In this document: positions 7,527 to 15,454 of the stretch, one piece after another
How positions within the stretch are numbered: position 1 is the first letter of the stretch
Layout of the letters: the number at the start of each line of letters is the position of its first letter
Assembly: GCA_035552395.1 (NCBI GenBank)
Contig: DASZLL010000032.1
Location: 1 to 23,768 of the forward strand
Length of the DNA stretch: 23,768 bases
Reading direction: 5' to 3'
DNA from: Bog-473 sp035552395
GTDB taxonomy: Bacteria > Actinomycetota > Acidimicrobiia > Acidimicrobiales > RAAP-2
The notes under the pieces: model-generated
The model's database searches: none
Told to the model about the DNA's origin: nothing
Seen by the model: the letters and a program-made list of their open reading frames with translations, nothing else
Program-made: the position numbers and the translations under genes

Positions 7527-9113
7527 ATGCCTGAGGAGGTTCACGCGCTCACTGGTCGCACGCGCATTGCGGTCGGTGTCGGCGTCGGGTTCGTCGTCGC
7601 CGCCGGGCTACTCCTCCGGTTTTGGACCCGCTCGGGACTGTGGCTCGATGAGGCCCTCACCGTCAACGTCGCGCGGCTGCCGCTCCACGAGCTCCCAAAC
7701 GCGCTGAAGCACGACGGCGCGCCACCGCTCTATTACGTCCTGCTCCACTTCTGGATGAGCCTCTTCGGGCAGTCCAACGACGCCGTCCGCTCGCTGTCGG
7801 GCGTCCTGGCCGTGCTGACCCTTCCCGTGGGCTGGCTCTGCGGCCAGCGCTTCGGGGGCCGGGCGACGGCCTGGACCATGCTCGTGTTGCTGGCCAGCGC
7901 GCCCTTCGCGGTCTACTACGCCACCGAGTCGCGCATGTATGCGCTGGTGATCCTGCTCACAGGCTTGGGCTTCCTGGCGCTGGCCCGGGCCGTGGCGGCG
8001 CCCCGCCCGGGGAACCTGGTCGCGGTGGCGCTGGTGACGGCCGCGCTGCTCTATTCGCAGTACTGGTCGGTGTACCTGGTCGCCATGGTCGCCCTGTGGC
8101 TCCTGGCGTCCATCTGGCGTACCCGCCATCGCGGGCATTCGGAGGACGCGCCGTGGGCCGCCTTGATCGCCGTCGGCATCGGGACGCTGTTGTTCGTGCC
8201 GTGGGTGCCGATCTTCTTGTATCAGGCCAAGCACACCGGGACTCCGTGGGCCGCCCCGCCGAACTTCTCCGCGGTGATCAACGCGTTGACCGGCTTCACC
8301 GACAACCAGGGTTCGACGTTGCAAACGGCGACGAACCAGGGCCGCCTGCTCGCGGTCATCTACTTCGCCATGCTGGCGCTGGCGGTCTTCGGCATCGGGC
8401 GCAGCGACCGCATCATCGAGCTCGACCTGCGCACCCGGCCCCGCTCGCGCGGCGTCGGGTTCGTGGTGCTCGGCACGCTGTTCGCCGCCATCGCCGGCGG
8501 GATCCTGACCTCGAGTGCGTTCTCCTCGCGGTACGCGGCGGTGGTGTTCCTCCCTTTTCTCCTCCTCGTCGCCCTGGGGACGACCACGTTGCTCAACCCC
8601 AAGGCCCGCGTCATCGTCGTCGGCCTCGCGGTGGCAGCCGGGCTCGTCTCGAGCGCGCAGAACGTGACGACGCAGCGGACCCAGGCCGGCGTCGTGGCGG
8701 CCGCCATCAACGCGCAGGCCAAGCCGGGCGACGTCATCGCCTTCTGCCCCGATCAGCTCGGCCCCGCCGTGTACCGCCAGCTCCAGAACCCGTCGCAGTA
8801 CAACATGATCACGTACCCGCGCGAGACCGGGCCCGCGATCGTGAATTGGGTGGACTACGCCAGCGCGGTCAGCTCCGCCAGCACCGCTCACTTCGCCGAT
8901 GTGGTGGCGCAGCGTGCCGCGAGCGGGCACAAGGTCTGGCTGGTCTGGCAGCCGATGTACCAGACCTACGGCATCAGGTGCGAGACGATCGCCTCGGACC
9001 TCAGCCAGAGCGCCACCACGGCGGGCGGCGGCGCCCGCAACATCGTGACCAACCACATCGCGCTCTACTACGAGCCGATGAACCTCACCGAGTTCGCCTT
9101 CTCGGGATCTTGA
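7527..9113 (+). CDS. Membrane glycosyltransferase, GT39/ArnT-like (GT-C fold)
   Basis: This 528-residue polytopic protein belongs to the dolichyl/polyprenyl-phosphate-sugar glycosyltransferases. The N-terminal helix (VGVGVGFVVAAGLLLRF) is followed by the catalytic-loop signature SGLWLDEALTVNVA, where D41/E42 are the expected acidic residues, then HDGAPPLYYVLLHFWM, typical of GT39/PMT-2 domains. About ten hydrophobic segments follow, then a soluble extracytoplasmic tail from about residue 380 (QAGVVAAAINAQAKPGDVIAF onward) that may bind the acceptor. Relatives transfer mannose or other sugars from a polyprenyl-phosphate donor outside the membrane. Donor and acceptor are unknown here. It is followed after four bases by a PIG-V-like gene, so the two are probably co-transcribed. 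A start at ATG 7518 would add three residues. Confidence 0.85.
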   Translation: MPEEVHALTGRTRIAVGVGVGFVVAAGLLLRFWTRSGLWLDEALTVNVARLPLHELPNALKHDGAPPLYYVLLHFWMSLFGQSNDAVRSLSGVLAVLTLPVGWLCGQRFGGRATAWTMLVLLASAPFAVYYATESRMYALVILLTGLGFLALARAVAAPRPGNLVAVALVTAALLYSQYWSVYLVAMVALWLLASIWRTRHRGHSEDAPWAALIAVGIGTLLFVPWVPIFLYQAKHTGTPWAAPPNFSAVINALTGFTDNQGSTLQTATNQGRLLAVIYFAMLALAVFGIGRSDRIIELDLRTRPRSRGVGFVVLGTLFAAIAGGILTSSAFSSRYAAVVFLPFLLLVALGTTTLLNPKARVIVVGLAVAAGLVSSAQNVTTQRTQAGVVAAAINAQAKPGDVIAFCPDQLGPAVYRQLQNPSQYNMITYPRETGPAIVNWVDYASAVSSASTAHFADVVAQRAASGHKVWLVWQPMYQTYGIRCETIASDLSQSATTAGGGARNIVTNHIALYYEPMNLTEFAFSGS

Positions 9114-9117
9114 CCGG

Positions 9118-10404
9118 GTGGCCCAGGTGACCGAGGCCGACGCCGGTCTGGACCCGCCGGCCTCGCCCGCCTCGCCGGCTTCGCCCGCCCCGCCGGCGTC
9201 CGGCACGCCAGCCGACTCGTTCACCGCCGCCGTGCAACGGGGCTGGGGGCGCCTGCCGGAGTCGGTCCGCGAGGCCGTGCTGCCCTACGCCGTGGCCCGC
9301 GCCGTGGTGCTCGGTGCCCTCGGGCTGGCCCACTTCATCGTGGACCGCACGCACCCGGCGACCGTCGGCGTCGCCGCCCGCGTCCACGCCGGGCTGTTGG
9401 GGTGGGACGCCGGTTGGTACGAGACGATCGCCCGCCAGGGCTACGCGCCGCTCGGCCGCCAATCTCTGCGCTTCTTCCCCGCCGTACCGGTCCTCACCCA
9501 CGGGCTGGCCTGGCTCGGCCTGGGCGACGGACCCGCCCTGATCCTCCTGGTCAACGCGGCGGCCTTCGCCGCGACGGCCATACTCTTCGTGCTGGTGCGC
9601 CGCGAGACGGGCCGTGCCGCCGTGGCCCGGCGCTCGATGTGGGTCCTGAGCCTCCTCCCCGCCGCCTTCGTCCTCGTGATGGGCTACGCCGAGGCGGTCC
9701 TGCTCGTGTGCGCGCTCGGCTGCTTCCTGGCCCTGCGGCCGGCGACGGGCCCGGCGGACGACGCCACGACCACGACCACGACCACGACCAGCCGGCCGCA
9801 CTTCGCCGTCGCCGCCGGCCTCGCCTTCGCCGGTGCGCTGACCCGCCCCATCGGCGTGCTCCTGTTCCTCGCCGTCGCCGCCGAGGTCGTGCGCTGGTGG
9901 CCGCGCCTCGGCCGCTCCGAGCGCGCCGCCGCCATCGGGGCCCTCGCCGCGCCCTTCGTCGGCCTCCTCGTCTTCTTGGCCTGGTCGAAGCACACCGTGA
10001 ACGACTGGTGGGCCCCGCTGCGCGTGCAGCTCCAGAACGCGCACCACGGCGGGCTATCCGATCCCTTCGTGACGCTGTTCCACGACGCCAAGGGCGTGCT
10101 GCACCACCACGTCGGCACCGCGCTGCACGTGCCGTGGGTCCTCCTCGCGCTCGCCATGCTCATCGTCTGCTGGCGCCGCCTGCCCGCCCCCTACACGCTC
10201 TTCGCCGCGGCCGTCCTCGCCGTCGCGGTGGCCGGCTCCAATCTCGATTCGTTCGAGCGCTACGCCCTCAGCGCCTTCCCCCTCTCCATCGCCGCCGCGC
10301 TCGTGCTTACGCAATCGCAGATCGAGCAGGCGGTCCTCGCCCTGCTCTCGGCCGGGCTGGCCGGCTACGCCCTCCTGGCCTTCCTCAACATCTCCGTGCC
10401 GTAG
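9118..10404 (+). CDS. PIG-V-like membrane mannosyltransferase (GT-C)
   Basis: A 428-residue integral membrane protein. The PIG-V/GT76-type signature GWDAGWYETIARQGY (D97 probably catalytic) follows the first helix, then SLRFFPAVPVLTHGLAWLGLG, as in bacterial homologues of GPI mannosyltransferase 2. About nine hydrophobic segments are visible, ending SFERYALSAFPLSIAAALVLTQ. The first 35 residues are a Pro/Ala/Ser low-complexity cytoplasmic tail (ASPASPASPAPPAS), and a run of eight threonines encoded by a hexanucleotide repeat lies in a loop near residues 217-224. The GTG at 9118 is four bases after the preceding stop; a second in-frame GTG at 9127 is possible. Polyprenyl-phosphate-mannose as donor is inferred from the family. 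It probably acts with the GT39 protein on an envelope glycan or on glycoproteins. Confidence 0.83.
   Translation: MAQVTEADAGLDPPASPASPASPAPPASGTPADSFTAAVQRGWGRLPESVREAVLPYAVARAVVLGALGLAHFIVDRTHPATVGVAARVHAGLLGWDAGWYETIARQGYAPLGRQSLRFFPAVPVLTHGLAWLGLGDGPALILLVNAAAFAATAILFVLVRRETGRAAVARRSMWVLSLLPAAFVLVMGYAEAVLLVCALGCFLALRPATGPADDATTTTTTTTSRPHFAVAAGLAFAGALTRPIGVLLFLAVAAEVVRWWPRLGRSERAAAIGALAAPFVGLLVFLAWSKHTVNDWWAPLRVQLQNAHHGGLSDPFVTLFHDAKGVLHHHVGTALHVPWVLLALAMLIVCWRRLPAPYTLFAAAVLAVAVAGSNLDSFERYALSAFPLSIAAALVLTQSQIEQAVLALLSAGLAGYALLAFLNISVP
9766..9789 (+). repeat. Hexanucleotide microsatellite (ACGACC)x4 inside the PIG-V-like gene
   Basis: Four perfect ACGACC units encode eight consecutive threonines in a hydrophilic loop. 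Each unit is two codons, so slippage would change loop length without shifting the frame. Confidence 0.85.
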
Positions 10405-10420
10405 ACCGCGCCGCCCAGAA

Positions 10421-10466
10421 CGGTCGGCTCTCCGGCCGAATTTCCCGTATTTTCCGGTCTTTTTTT
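10421..10466 (+). terminator. Probable terminator after the GT39/PIG-V operon
   Basis: A hairpin at 10421-10438 has 7-bp arms CGGTCGG and CCGGCCG (one G-U pair) around a CTCT loop, 16 bases after the PIG-V stop. A run of seven T residues occurs at 10460-10466, preceded by other T-rich sequence that is unusual for this window. The T-run is about 20 bases beyond the stem, so it is not a textbook intrinsic terminator; an alternative 5-bp stem GGCCG/CGGTC ends directly at the T-run. Confidence 0.45.
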
Positions 10467-10551
10467 GCCTTGCGGCCGCCGCGCCGGTTCTGGCGGAACG
10501 GCTCCGGCGGCACCCACCCAGCCGTCACAACCAAATGCTTCCATAGCAACA

Positions 10552-11769
10552 ATGGAACTGGACGACTTCGTCACCGCACTCGATGCGCTGGTGCGGTCCG
10601 GCCCCGAGCGCCACGGCGACGGGGAGTCGATCGTCGTGCTGCAGAAGGCGCTGTCGCGGTTCGAGTCCTTCGTCACCGAGGCGACGTCGGTCTTCGAGGC
10701 GAGCGAGGAGTGGGCGGCCGACGGGGCGAAGACGGCCGCCGCGTGGATCACCAAACGCTGCCAGCTGCCGCGCACCGCGGCGAGGCGGCGGGTCCGCCTG
10801 GGCCGGACGCTGCGCCAGCTGCCGCAGTGCGCCGAGGCGTGGCGGGAGGGGCGCATCGGGACCGATCAGGCCCGGGCGATCGCCTCGGCCAAGCGACACC
10901 GCACCGAGGAGGCCATGGCGCGCGACGAGGAGATGCTCGTCACGTACGCGCAGGGCATGGGCTTCGAGGACTTCTACCGGGCCCTTTCGTACTGGAAGCA
11001 ACTGGCCGACCCCGAGGGCGCCGACGAGGCGGAGGAGGACCGGCGGACGGCGCGCCACGTGTATCTCGAGCCCAGCATCGACGGGATGTTCCTCGGGCAG
11101 ATGACGCTCGACCCGATTTCTGGTGCGATCGTCTCGGGCGAGCTGGAGCGGCTCGAGCGCCAGATGTTCGAGGACGACTGCGCCGAGGCCCGGGAGCGCC
11201 TCGGCCGCACCCCGCACATCGGCGACCTGCAACGCGACAGCGGCCAGCGCCGCGCCGACGCCCTCGTCGAGATGGCCACGCGCAGCCGCACCGCACCGGC
11301 CGACGGGATTCGCCCGGCACCGCTCTTCAGCATCTTTGTCGGGTACGAGACCCTGCACGGGCGCATCTGCGAGCTCGAGAACGGGATCGTCCTTTCTCCC
11401 TCGGCGTTGCTGCCTTGGATGGACTCGGCCTATTTCGAGCGGGCGGTCTTCTCGTTGGGCACCCGGATCGACGTGAGCGTGCGGGCCCGGCTCTTCAGTG
11501 GGGGGACCCGCCGGGCGATCGAGCTGCGGGACCGCATCTGCACCCACCCCTACTGCTACGAGCCGGCGGAGAATTGCGAGGCCGACCACATCGCCCTCTT
11601 CTCCGAGGGCGGGCCGACCACTCAGGAGAACGGGCGCCTGCTCTGCGGCTTCCACAATCGCCTGCGCAACCAGCCCGGCTTCCGCGACCGGGACTGGGAC
11701 CGGGGCGACGGGGACCCGGAGGCGGAGCGGCGCTCGCGCCCGCCGCCCGGCGAGGCTCCGGCGGCCTGA
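10552..11769 (+). CDS. DUF222 / HNH endonuclease domain protein (13E12-like)
   Basis: This 405-residue protein has the two-part layout of the actinobacterial 13E12-type family. A helical DUF222 region (about 25-290) includes AAAWITKRCQLPRTAARRRVRLGRTLRQLP and AWREGRIGTDQARAIASA. A C-terminal HNH nuclease motif follows: C330 and C335 in CTHPYC, C342-x2-DH (D345, H346), N360, then C365-x2-HN (H368, N369). All nuclease positions appear intact. Such genes are abundant, multi-copy and often scattered in actinobacterial genomes; their biological role is poorly known, and a mobile or selfish nature is only suspected. ATG 10552 is chosen because the upstream frame is Gly/Pro shadow sequence. It is unrelated to its glycan neighbours and is separated from both by hairpins. 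The last 25 residues are a disordered Arg/Pro/Asp tail. Confidence 0.88.
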   Translation: MELDDFVTALDALVRSGPERHGDGESIVVLQKALSRFESFVTEATSVFEASEEWAADGAKTAAAWITKRCQLPRTAARRRVRLGRTLRQLPQCAEAWREGRIGTDQARAIASAKRHRTEEAMARDEEMLVTYAQGMGFEDFYRALSYWKQLADPEGADEAEEDRRTARHVYLEPSIDGMFLGQMTLDPISGAIVSGELERLERQMFEDDCAEARERLGRTPHIGDLQRDSGQRRADALVEMATRSRTAPADGIRPAPLFSIFVGYETLHGRICELENGIVLSPSALLPWMDSAYFERAVFSLGTRIDVSVRARLFSGGTRRAIELRDRICTHPYCYEPAENCEADHIALFSEGGPTTQENGRLLCGFHNRLRNQPGFRDRDWDRGDGDPEAERRSRPPPGEAPAA

Positions 11770-11785
11770 GTCGGGCCGGCCGCCG

Positions 11786-11833
11786 GTTCGGCCCCGAGGC
11801 GGCCGAACACCCTCCCCGGGCACGCTCGGGGGG
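11786..11833 (+). terminator. Two consecutive GC hairpins after the HNH gene
   Basis: The first has perfect 8-bp arms GTTCGGCC (11786-11793) and GGCCGAAC (11801-11808) around a 7-base loop. The second pairs CTCCCCG (11812-11818) with CGGGGGG (11827-11833), with one wobble pair. There is no T-tract. Tandem GC stems without U-runs are seen downstream of actinobacterial genes, so a terminator is likely. They fill most of the gap before the flavoprotein gene. Confidence 0.5.
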
Positions 11834-11838
11834 TCCAC

Positions 11839-11853
11839 TAACCTGCCCCTTCG
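11839..11853 (+). promoter_or_regulatory. Possible -10 element of the flavoprotein gene
   Basis: TAACCT (11839-11844) fits TAnnnT and lies nine bases before ATG 11854, giving a leader of zero to three bases. No ribosome site and no clear -35 are seen. The identical hexamer precedes the GT4 gene at 17987. Confidence 0.35.
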
Positions 11854-13353
11854 ATGGCGAAAAGAGAGGACGCACCCGTCGTCATTGCCGGCGCCGGGCC
11901 CGGCGGCCTCACGGCGGCGTACCTGCTGGTCCAGCGAGGCGAGCACCCGGTGGTGCTCGAGAAGGACGACATCGTCGGCGGGATCAGCCGGACCGTGGAG
12001 CGCGACGGCTGGCGCTTCGACCTGGGCGGCCACCGCTTCTTCACCAAGGTGCCCGAGGTGGAGGCCCTCTGGCACGAAATCCTGCCCGAGGGCGAGTTCA
12101 TGCTCCGCCCCCGCATGAGCCGCATCTACTACAAGGGCAAGTTCTTCGACTACCCGCTCAAGGCGCTCAACGCGCTCCGGAACCTCGGCGTGTTCGAGGC
12201 GGTGCTCTGCGGCTTCTCCTACGTCTGGGCCCGCATCCACGGGCCGAAGGACGAGGCCAACTACGAGAACTGGCTCGTGAAGCGATTCGGCTGGCGCCTC
12301 TACCGCACGTTCTTCAAGACGTACACCGAAAAGGTCTGGGGCGTGCCGGTGTCGGACATGCCGGCCGACTGGGCCGCCCAGCGGGTCAAGAACCTCGACC
12401 TGCGCAAGGCGGTCATCAACGCCATCCTGCCCAAGCGGGGCCAGACCGAGATCACCACGCTCATCGAGGAGTTCCAGTACCCCAAGTACGGCCCCGGCGA
12501 GATGTGGGAGGTCTGCACGGACAAGGTGAAGGCCGCCGGCGCGACGGTGGAGATGGAGGCCCAGTTGGCCGCCATCAGGGTCGAGAACGGCCGTGCCGTC
12601 GAGGTGACGTACCGCCAGGACGGGCGCGACCACACGCAGGCGGCGTCGCACGTGATCTCGACCATGCCGATGCGCGAGCTCGTCAACACGATCACGCCGC
12701 CCCCGCCGGCCGAGGTCGTGGCGGCGGCCGACGACCTGCACTACCGCGACTACCTGACCGTCGCGTTGGTCGTGCCGCAGAGCCGCAGCTTCCCCGACAA
12801 CTGGATCTACATCCACGCCACCGACGTCGAGGTCGGGCGCATTCAGAACTACGGGTCGTGGTCGCCGTATCTCGTCAAGGACGGGCGCACGTGCCTCGGC
12901 CTCGAGTACTTCGTGTTCGAAGGCGACGAGATGTGGAACAAGCCCGACGACGAGCTCATCGCGCTCGGCGCCAAGGAGCTCATCAGCCTCGGCCTGGCCG
13001 CCGACGGCGACGTCGAGCGCGGCTACGTCGTGCGCGTGCCCAAGGCCTACCCGTACTACGACTTCAGCTACAAGGCGAACGTCGAGACCATCCGCAAGTG
13101 GCTCGACGCCGAGGCCCCCAACATCCACCCGGTCGGGCGCAACGGCATGCACAAGTACAACAACCAGGACCACTCCATGTACACCGCGCTGCTCACGGTG
13201 GAGAACATCTTCGGCGCCGACCACGACGTGTGGGCCGTGAACGTGGAAGAGGAGTATCACGAGGCGGGCTCGACCGGGCGGGACGCGCCCGTACTGCCGA
13301 GGCGGCCGGACACACGCCCCGCCGCCGTGGCGGGCACCCTCGACGCTGGCTGA
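11854..13353 (+). CDS. NAD(P)/FAD-dependent oxidoreductase, UDP-galactopyranose-mutase-like
   Basis: A 499-residue cytoplasmic flavoprotein. An N-terminal Rossmann FAD site VVIAGAGPGGLTAAYLL (G13, G15, G18) is followed by E36 and DDIVGGISRTVERDGWRFDLGGHRFFTK, the amine-oxidase/protoporphyrinogen-oxidase style GG motif shared with UDP-galactopyranose mutases. The middle region includes NWLVKRFGWRLYRTFFKTYTEKVWG, like the substrate cap of mutase-like proteins. The C-terminal FAD contact is probably the region GRNGMHKYNNQDHSMYTALL (428-447). The family is often found in polysaccharide loci, where it may rearrange or oxidise a nucleotide sugar, but it is not a canonical Glf and the substrate is not known. 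A disordered tail (after about 470, RDAPVLPRRPDTRP) is atypical. The following GT-C-like gene begins about 50 bases downstream. Confidence 0.85.
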   Translation: MAKREDAPVVIAGAGPGGLTAAYLLVQRGEHPVVLEKDDIVGGISRTVERDGWRFDLGGHRFFTKVPEVEALWHEILPEGEFMLRPRMSRIYYKGKFFDYPLKALNALRNLGVFEAVLCGFSYVWARIHGPKDEANYENWLVKRFGWRLYRTFFKTYTEKVWGVPVSDMPADWAAQRVKNLDLRKAVINAILPKRGQTEITTLIEEFQYPKYGPGEMWEVCTDKVKAAGATVEMEAQLAAIRVENGRAVEVTYRQDGRDHTQAASHVISTMPMRELVNTITPPPPAEVVAAADDLHYRDYLTVALVVPQSRSFPDNWIYIHATDVEVGRIQNYGSWSPYLVKDGRTCLGLEYFVFEGDEMWNKPDDELIALGAKELISLGLAADGDVERGYVVRVPKAYPYYDFSYKANVETIRKWLDAEAPNIHPVGRNGMHKYNNQDHSMYTALLTVENIFGADHDVWAVNVEEEYHEAGSTGRDAPVLPRRPDTRPAAVAGTLDAG

Positions 13354-13402
13354 GCACGCGCCCGCCGGGGCGCTCTGGTGGTGGCCGACCCGGTCGACGC
13401 TC

Positions 13403-15382
13403 GTGTCGGGCGCGGCGAGCGCAGCGGACCCCTCGGACACCTCGGATGCTTTGCCGACCTCGACCCCGACGTCGAGCCGGACGCGCCCGCGCCGGTGGCC
13501 GGTCCTCGCCGCGGCGGGGCTGATCTATCTCGCGCTTGGCTTCGTGCTGTGGATCCACGCCTGGACCGCCGGCGCCACCACCCACACGCTGTGCGGCTGC
13601 GGCGACCCGGCGCTGTTCCTGTGGTTCTTCCAGTGGCCGGCCACCGCCCTGGCCCACGGGCACAACCCGTTCTTCTCGACCGCGCTGTTCCACCCGGGCG
13701 GCATCAACCTGTTGGCCCAGACGTCGGTGGAGGGCATCAGCCTGCCGCTGGTCCCGGTCACCTGGATCTGGGGGCCCGTCGCCTCCCTCAACGTCGCCTC
13801 CACGCTGGCGCCCGCGCTCACCGCGTTCTTCGCGTTCGTCGTCATCCGGCGCTGGGCCCCGTGGACGCCGGCCGCGTTCATCGGCGGGCTGCTCTACGGC
13901 TTCTCGCCGTTCGTGTTGTCGAGCCTCGAGTTCGCGCACATCATGACCGCCGCGCTGATGCTGCTGCCGCTCATCCTGGCCGTCCTCGACGAGATCCTCA
14001 TCCGCCAGCGCCACAGCGCCCTGTGGTCCGGCGTGGCGCTCGGGGTGCTCGTCTTCGCCCAGTTCTTCTTGTCGTCCGAGCTCCTCGCCCTGTGCGCCGT
14101 GCTCGTCGTCGTCTGTGTCGTCTTTTTGGTCGTGGCCGCCCGGATTCTGCAGCCGGCCGAGCTGCGGCGGCTGGCCCCTCATGCCGCCAAGGGCCTCGCC
14201 GTCGGCCTGGGCGTTGGTGCGGTGCTGCTGGTCTGGCCGGTGTGGTTCGCGCTCGATGGGCCCGCGCACCTCTCGGGCCTCGTCTGGCTCAACCTGCCCA
14301 AGATCGGTGGCTACAAGGCGACCGACTTCGTGTCCGCGCACATCCCCTCGCGCAGCGACGACCTCTATCTCTCGCTCGGCGGGTACGAGGGCGCCCCGCT
14401 GGGGTCCTCCGCGTATTTCGGGTGGGGGATCATCGCAGTCCTGGTCGTTGGCGTGGCCGCCTTCTGGCGAGACCGCAAGATGTGGTTCTTCAGCTTCCTC
14501 CTCGTGCTCTGCGCCGTCCTGTCGTTGGGGCGGAACCGCGTGGTGTGGGTGCCGTCACAGATCTTCCACAAGCTGCCCGTGCTCGAGAACGTGATCGAGC
14601 AGCGCTACGTGGCCATCGGGTTCCTGGCCGCGGCCGTGCTCCTCGCGCTGATCCTGGACCACCTGCACGAGCTGATCCCGGACTGGCGGGGCTGGCTCGG
14701 CTCTCTCGCCGTGACCGCCGTCGCCCTGGTGCCGATCGCGTCCGTCTTCGTGCCCCGGCTGCCCTTTGCCATGCGCCCGGTGACCCTGCCGCGCTGGTAC
14801 ACGACGGTGGCGCCGAACCTGCCGCCCGGGCGGGTGCTGCTGTCGTACCCGGGACCGTTCTCGGGGATCCAGGTCGCGATGGCGTGGCAGGCGGTCAACG
14901 GCATGAATTACAGCCAGGCGGGTGGCGGCGGCCCGCAGGGCCAGTCCTTCCGCGCCGGCAGCGCGGCGCCCGGGTTCAAGGTGCTGAGCAGCCTCGCCTT
15001 CGGCGTGGACGAGCCCCCGCCGGTGGGCACGCCCGCGCAGTACGCCGCCGTGCGCCACGCGCTCGACCTCTGGCGGGTGACGACCGTGGTCATCGCCACC
15101 AACCCGGGCACGCCGCCGCTCCAGCAGGGCCACGACCCCACCTACGCCGCCGCCTTCATGACGGCGGCCCTGGGCCGTTTGCCCACCATCGAGGCCGGGG
15201 CCTGGGTCTGGAACGACGTCGACGTCCCGGTCCACCGGCACGCCCCCCTGCGCGTGCCGTCGGGCACCGTGGCCTCGTGCGCCCTCAAGGCCGAGAGCCG
15301 CTCGGGCCGGCTGGTGGCGAGCCTGCAGGCGCCCATGTGCGTCGGGCTCCACGGGCTGTCCGCCACCCGGGCGGCGGGCTGA
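13403..15382 (+). CDS. Large polytopic membrane protein, probable GT-C glycosyltransferase
   Basis: A 659-residue protein with about eleven to twelve hydrophobic segments (from PVLAAAGLIYLALGFVLWI to LAVTAVALVPIASVFV) and a C-terminal extracytoplasmic domain of roughly 200 residues. The first external loop carries CGCGDPALFLWFFQWPATALAHG, with an acidic residue where GT-C enzymes keep their catalytic Asp, followed by NPFFSTALFHPGGINLL, a pattern I associate with GT-C/YfhO-like membrane proteins. I cannot assign it to a named family. Start GTG 13403 is the first in-frame start codon I find in the spacer, but has no clear ribosome site. The N-terminus is Ser/Thr-rich. It lies between the mutase-like flavoprotein and the SGNH gene, so a role in envelope glycan assembly is inferred. 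Confidence 0.78.
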   Translation: MSGAASAADPSDTSDALPTSTPTSSRTRPRRWPVLAAAGLIYLALGFVLWIHAWTAGATTHTLCGCGDPALFLWFFQWPATALAHGHNPFFSTALFHPGGINLLAQTSVEGISLPLVPVTWIWGPVASLNVASTLAPALTAFFAFVVIRRWAPWTPAAFIGGLLYGFSPFVLSSLEFAHIMTAALMLLPLILAVLDEILIRQRHSALWSGVALGVLVFAQFFLSSELLALCAVLVVVCVVFLVVAARILQPAELRRLAPHAAKGLAVGLGVGAVLLVWPVWFALDGPAHLSGLVWLNLPKIGGYKATDFVSAHIPSRSDDLYLSLGGYEGAPLGSSAYFGWGIIAVLVVGVAAFWRDRKMWFFSFLLVLCAVLSLGRNRVVWVPSQIFHKLPVLENVIEQRYVAIGFLAAAVLLALILDHLHELIPDWRGWLGSLAVTAVALVPIASVFVPRLPFAMRPVTLPRWYTTVAPNLPPGRVLLSYPGPFSGIQVAMAWQAVNGMNYSQAGGGGPQGQSFRAGSAAPGFKVLSSLAFGVDEPPPVGTPAQYAAVRHALDLWRVTTVVIATNPGTPPLQQGHDPTYAAAFMTAALGRLPTIEAGAWVWNDVDVPVHRHAPLRVPSGTVASCALKAESRSGRLVASLQAPMCVGLHGLSATRAAG

Positions 15383-15454
15383 GGCGGTCTCGGCCCCATG
15401 GGACGGGCGGCATGAAAAGATGGGCCGGCGCGCCCCCGCTCGGTAGGGGCGGGA

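Noticed and set aside
7608..9224. A 538-codon minus-strand open frame opposite the GT39 gene
   Set aside because: Charged, Gly/Arg-rich shadow with no motif; the plus strand carries a clear GT39 signature.
11538..11660. HNH motif considered as part of Cas9 or a restriction system
   Set aside because: The rest of the protein is DUF222, and no RuvC domain, methylase or array is present.
10525..13440. A 971-codon minus-strand open frame
   Set aside because: Antisense of the HNH and flavoprotein genes, with Val/Asp/Glu/Gly-biased composition and no recognisable domain.
9402..13523. A 1373-codon open frame on the plus strand across four genes
   Set aside because: It is Arg/Pro/Ala-rich shadow sequence from high GC; the genes in other frames have clear family motifs.
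15431..15451. CGCCCC/GGGGCG hairpin just before the SGNH start considered as a terminator or riboswitch
   Set aside because: Only six base pairs with a 9-base loop in very GC-rich DNA; not above expectation.
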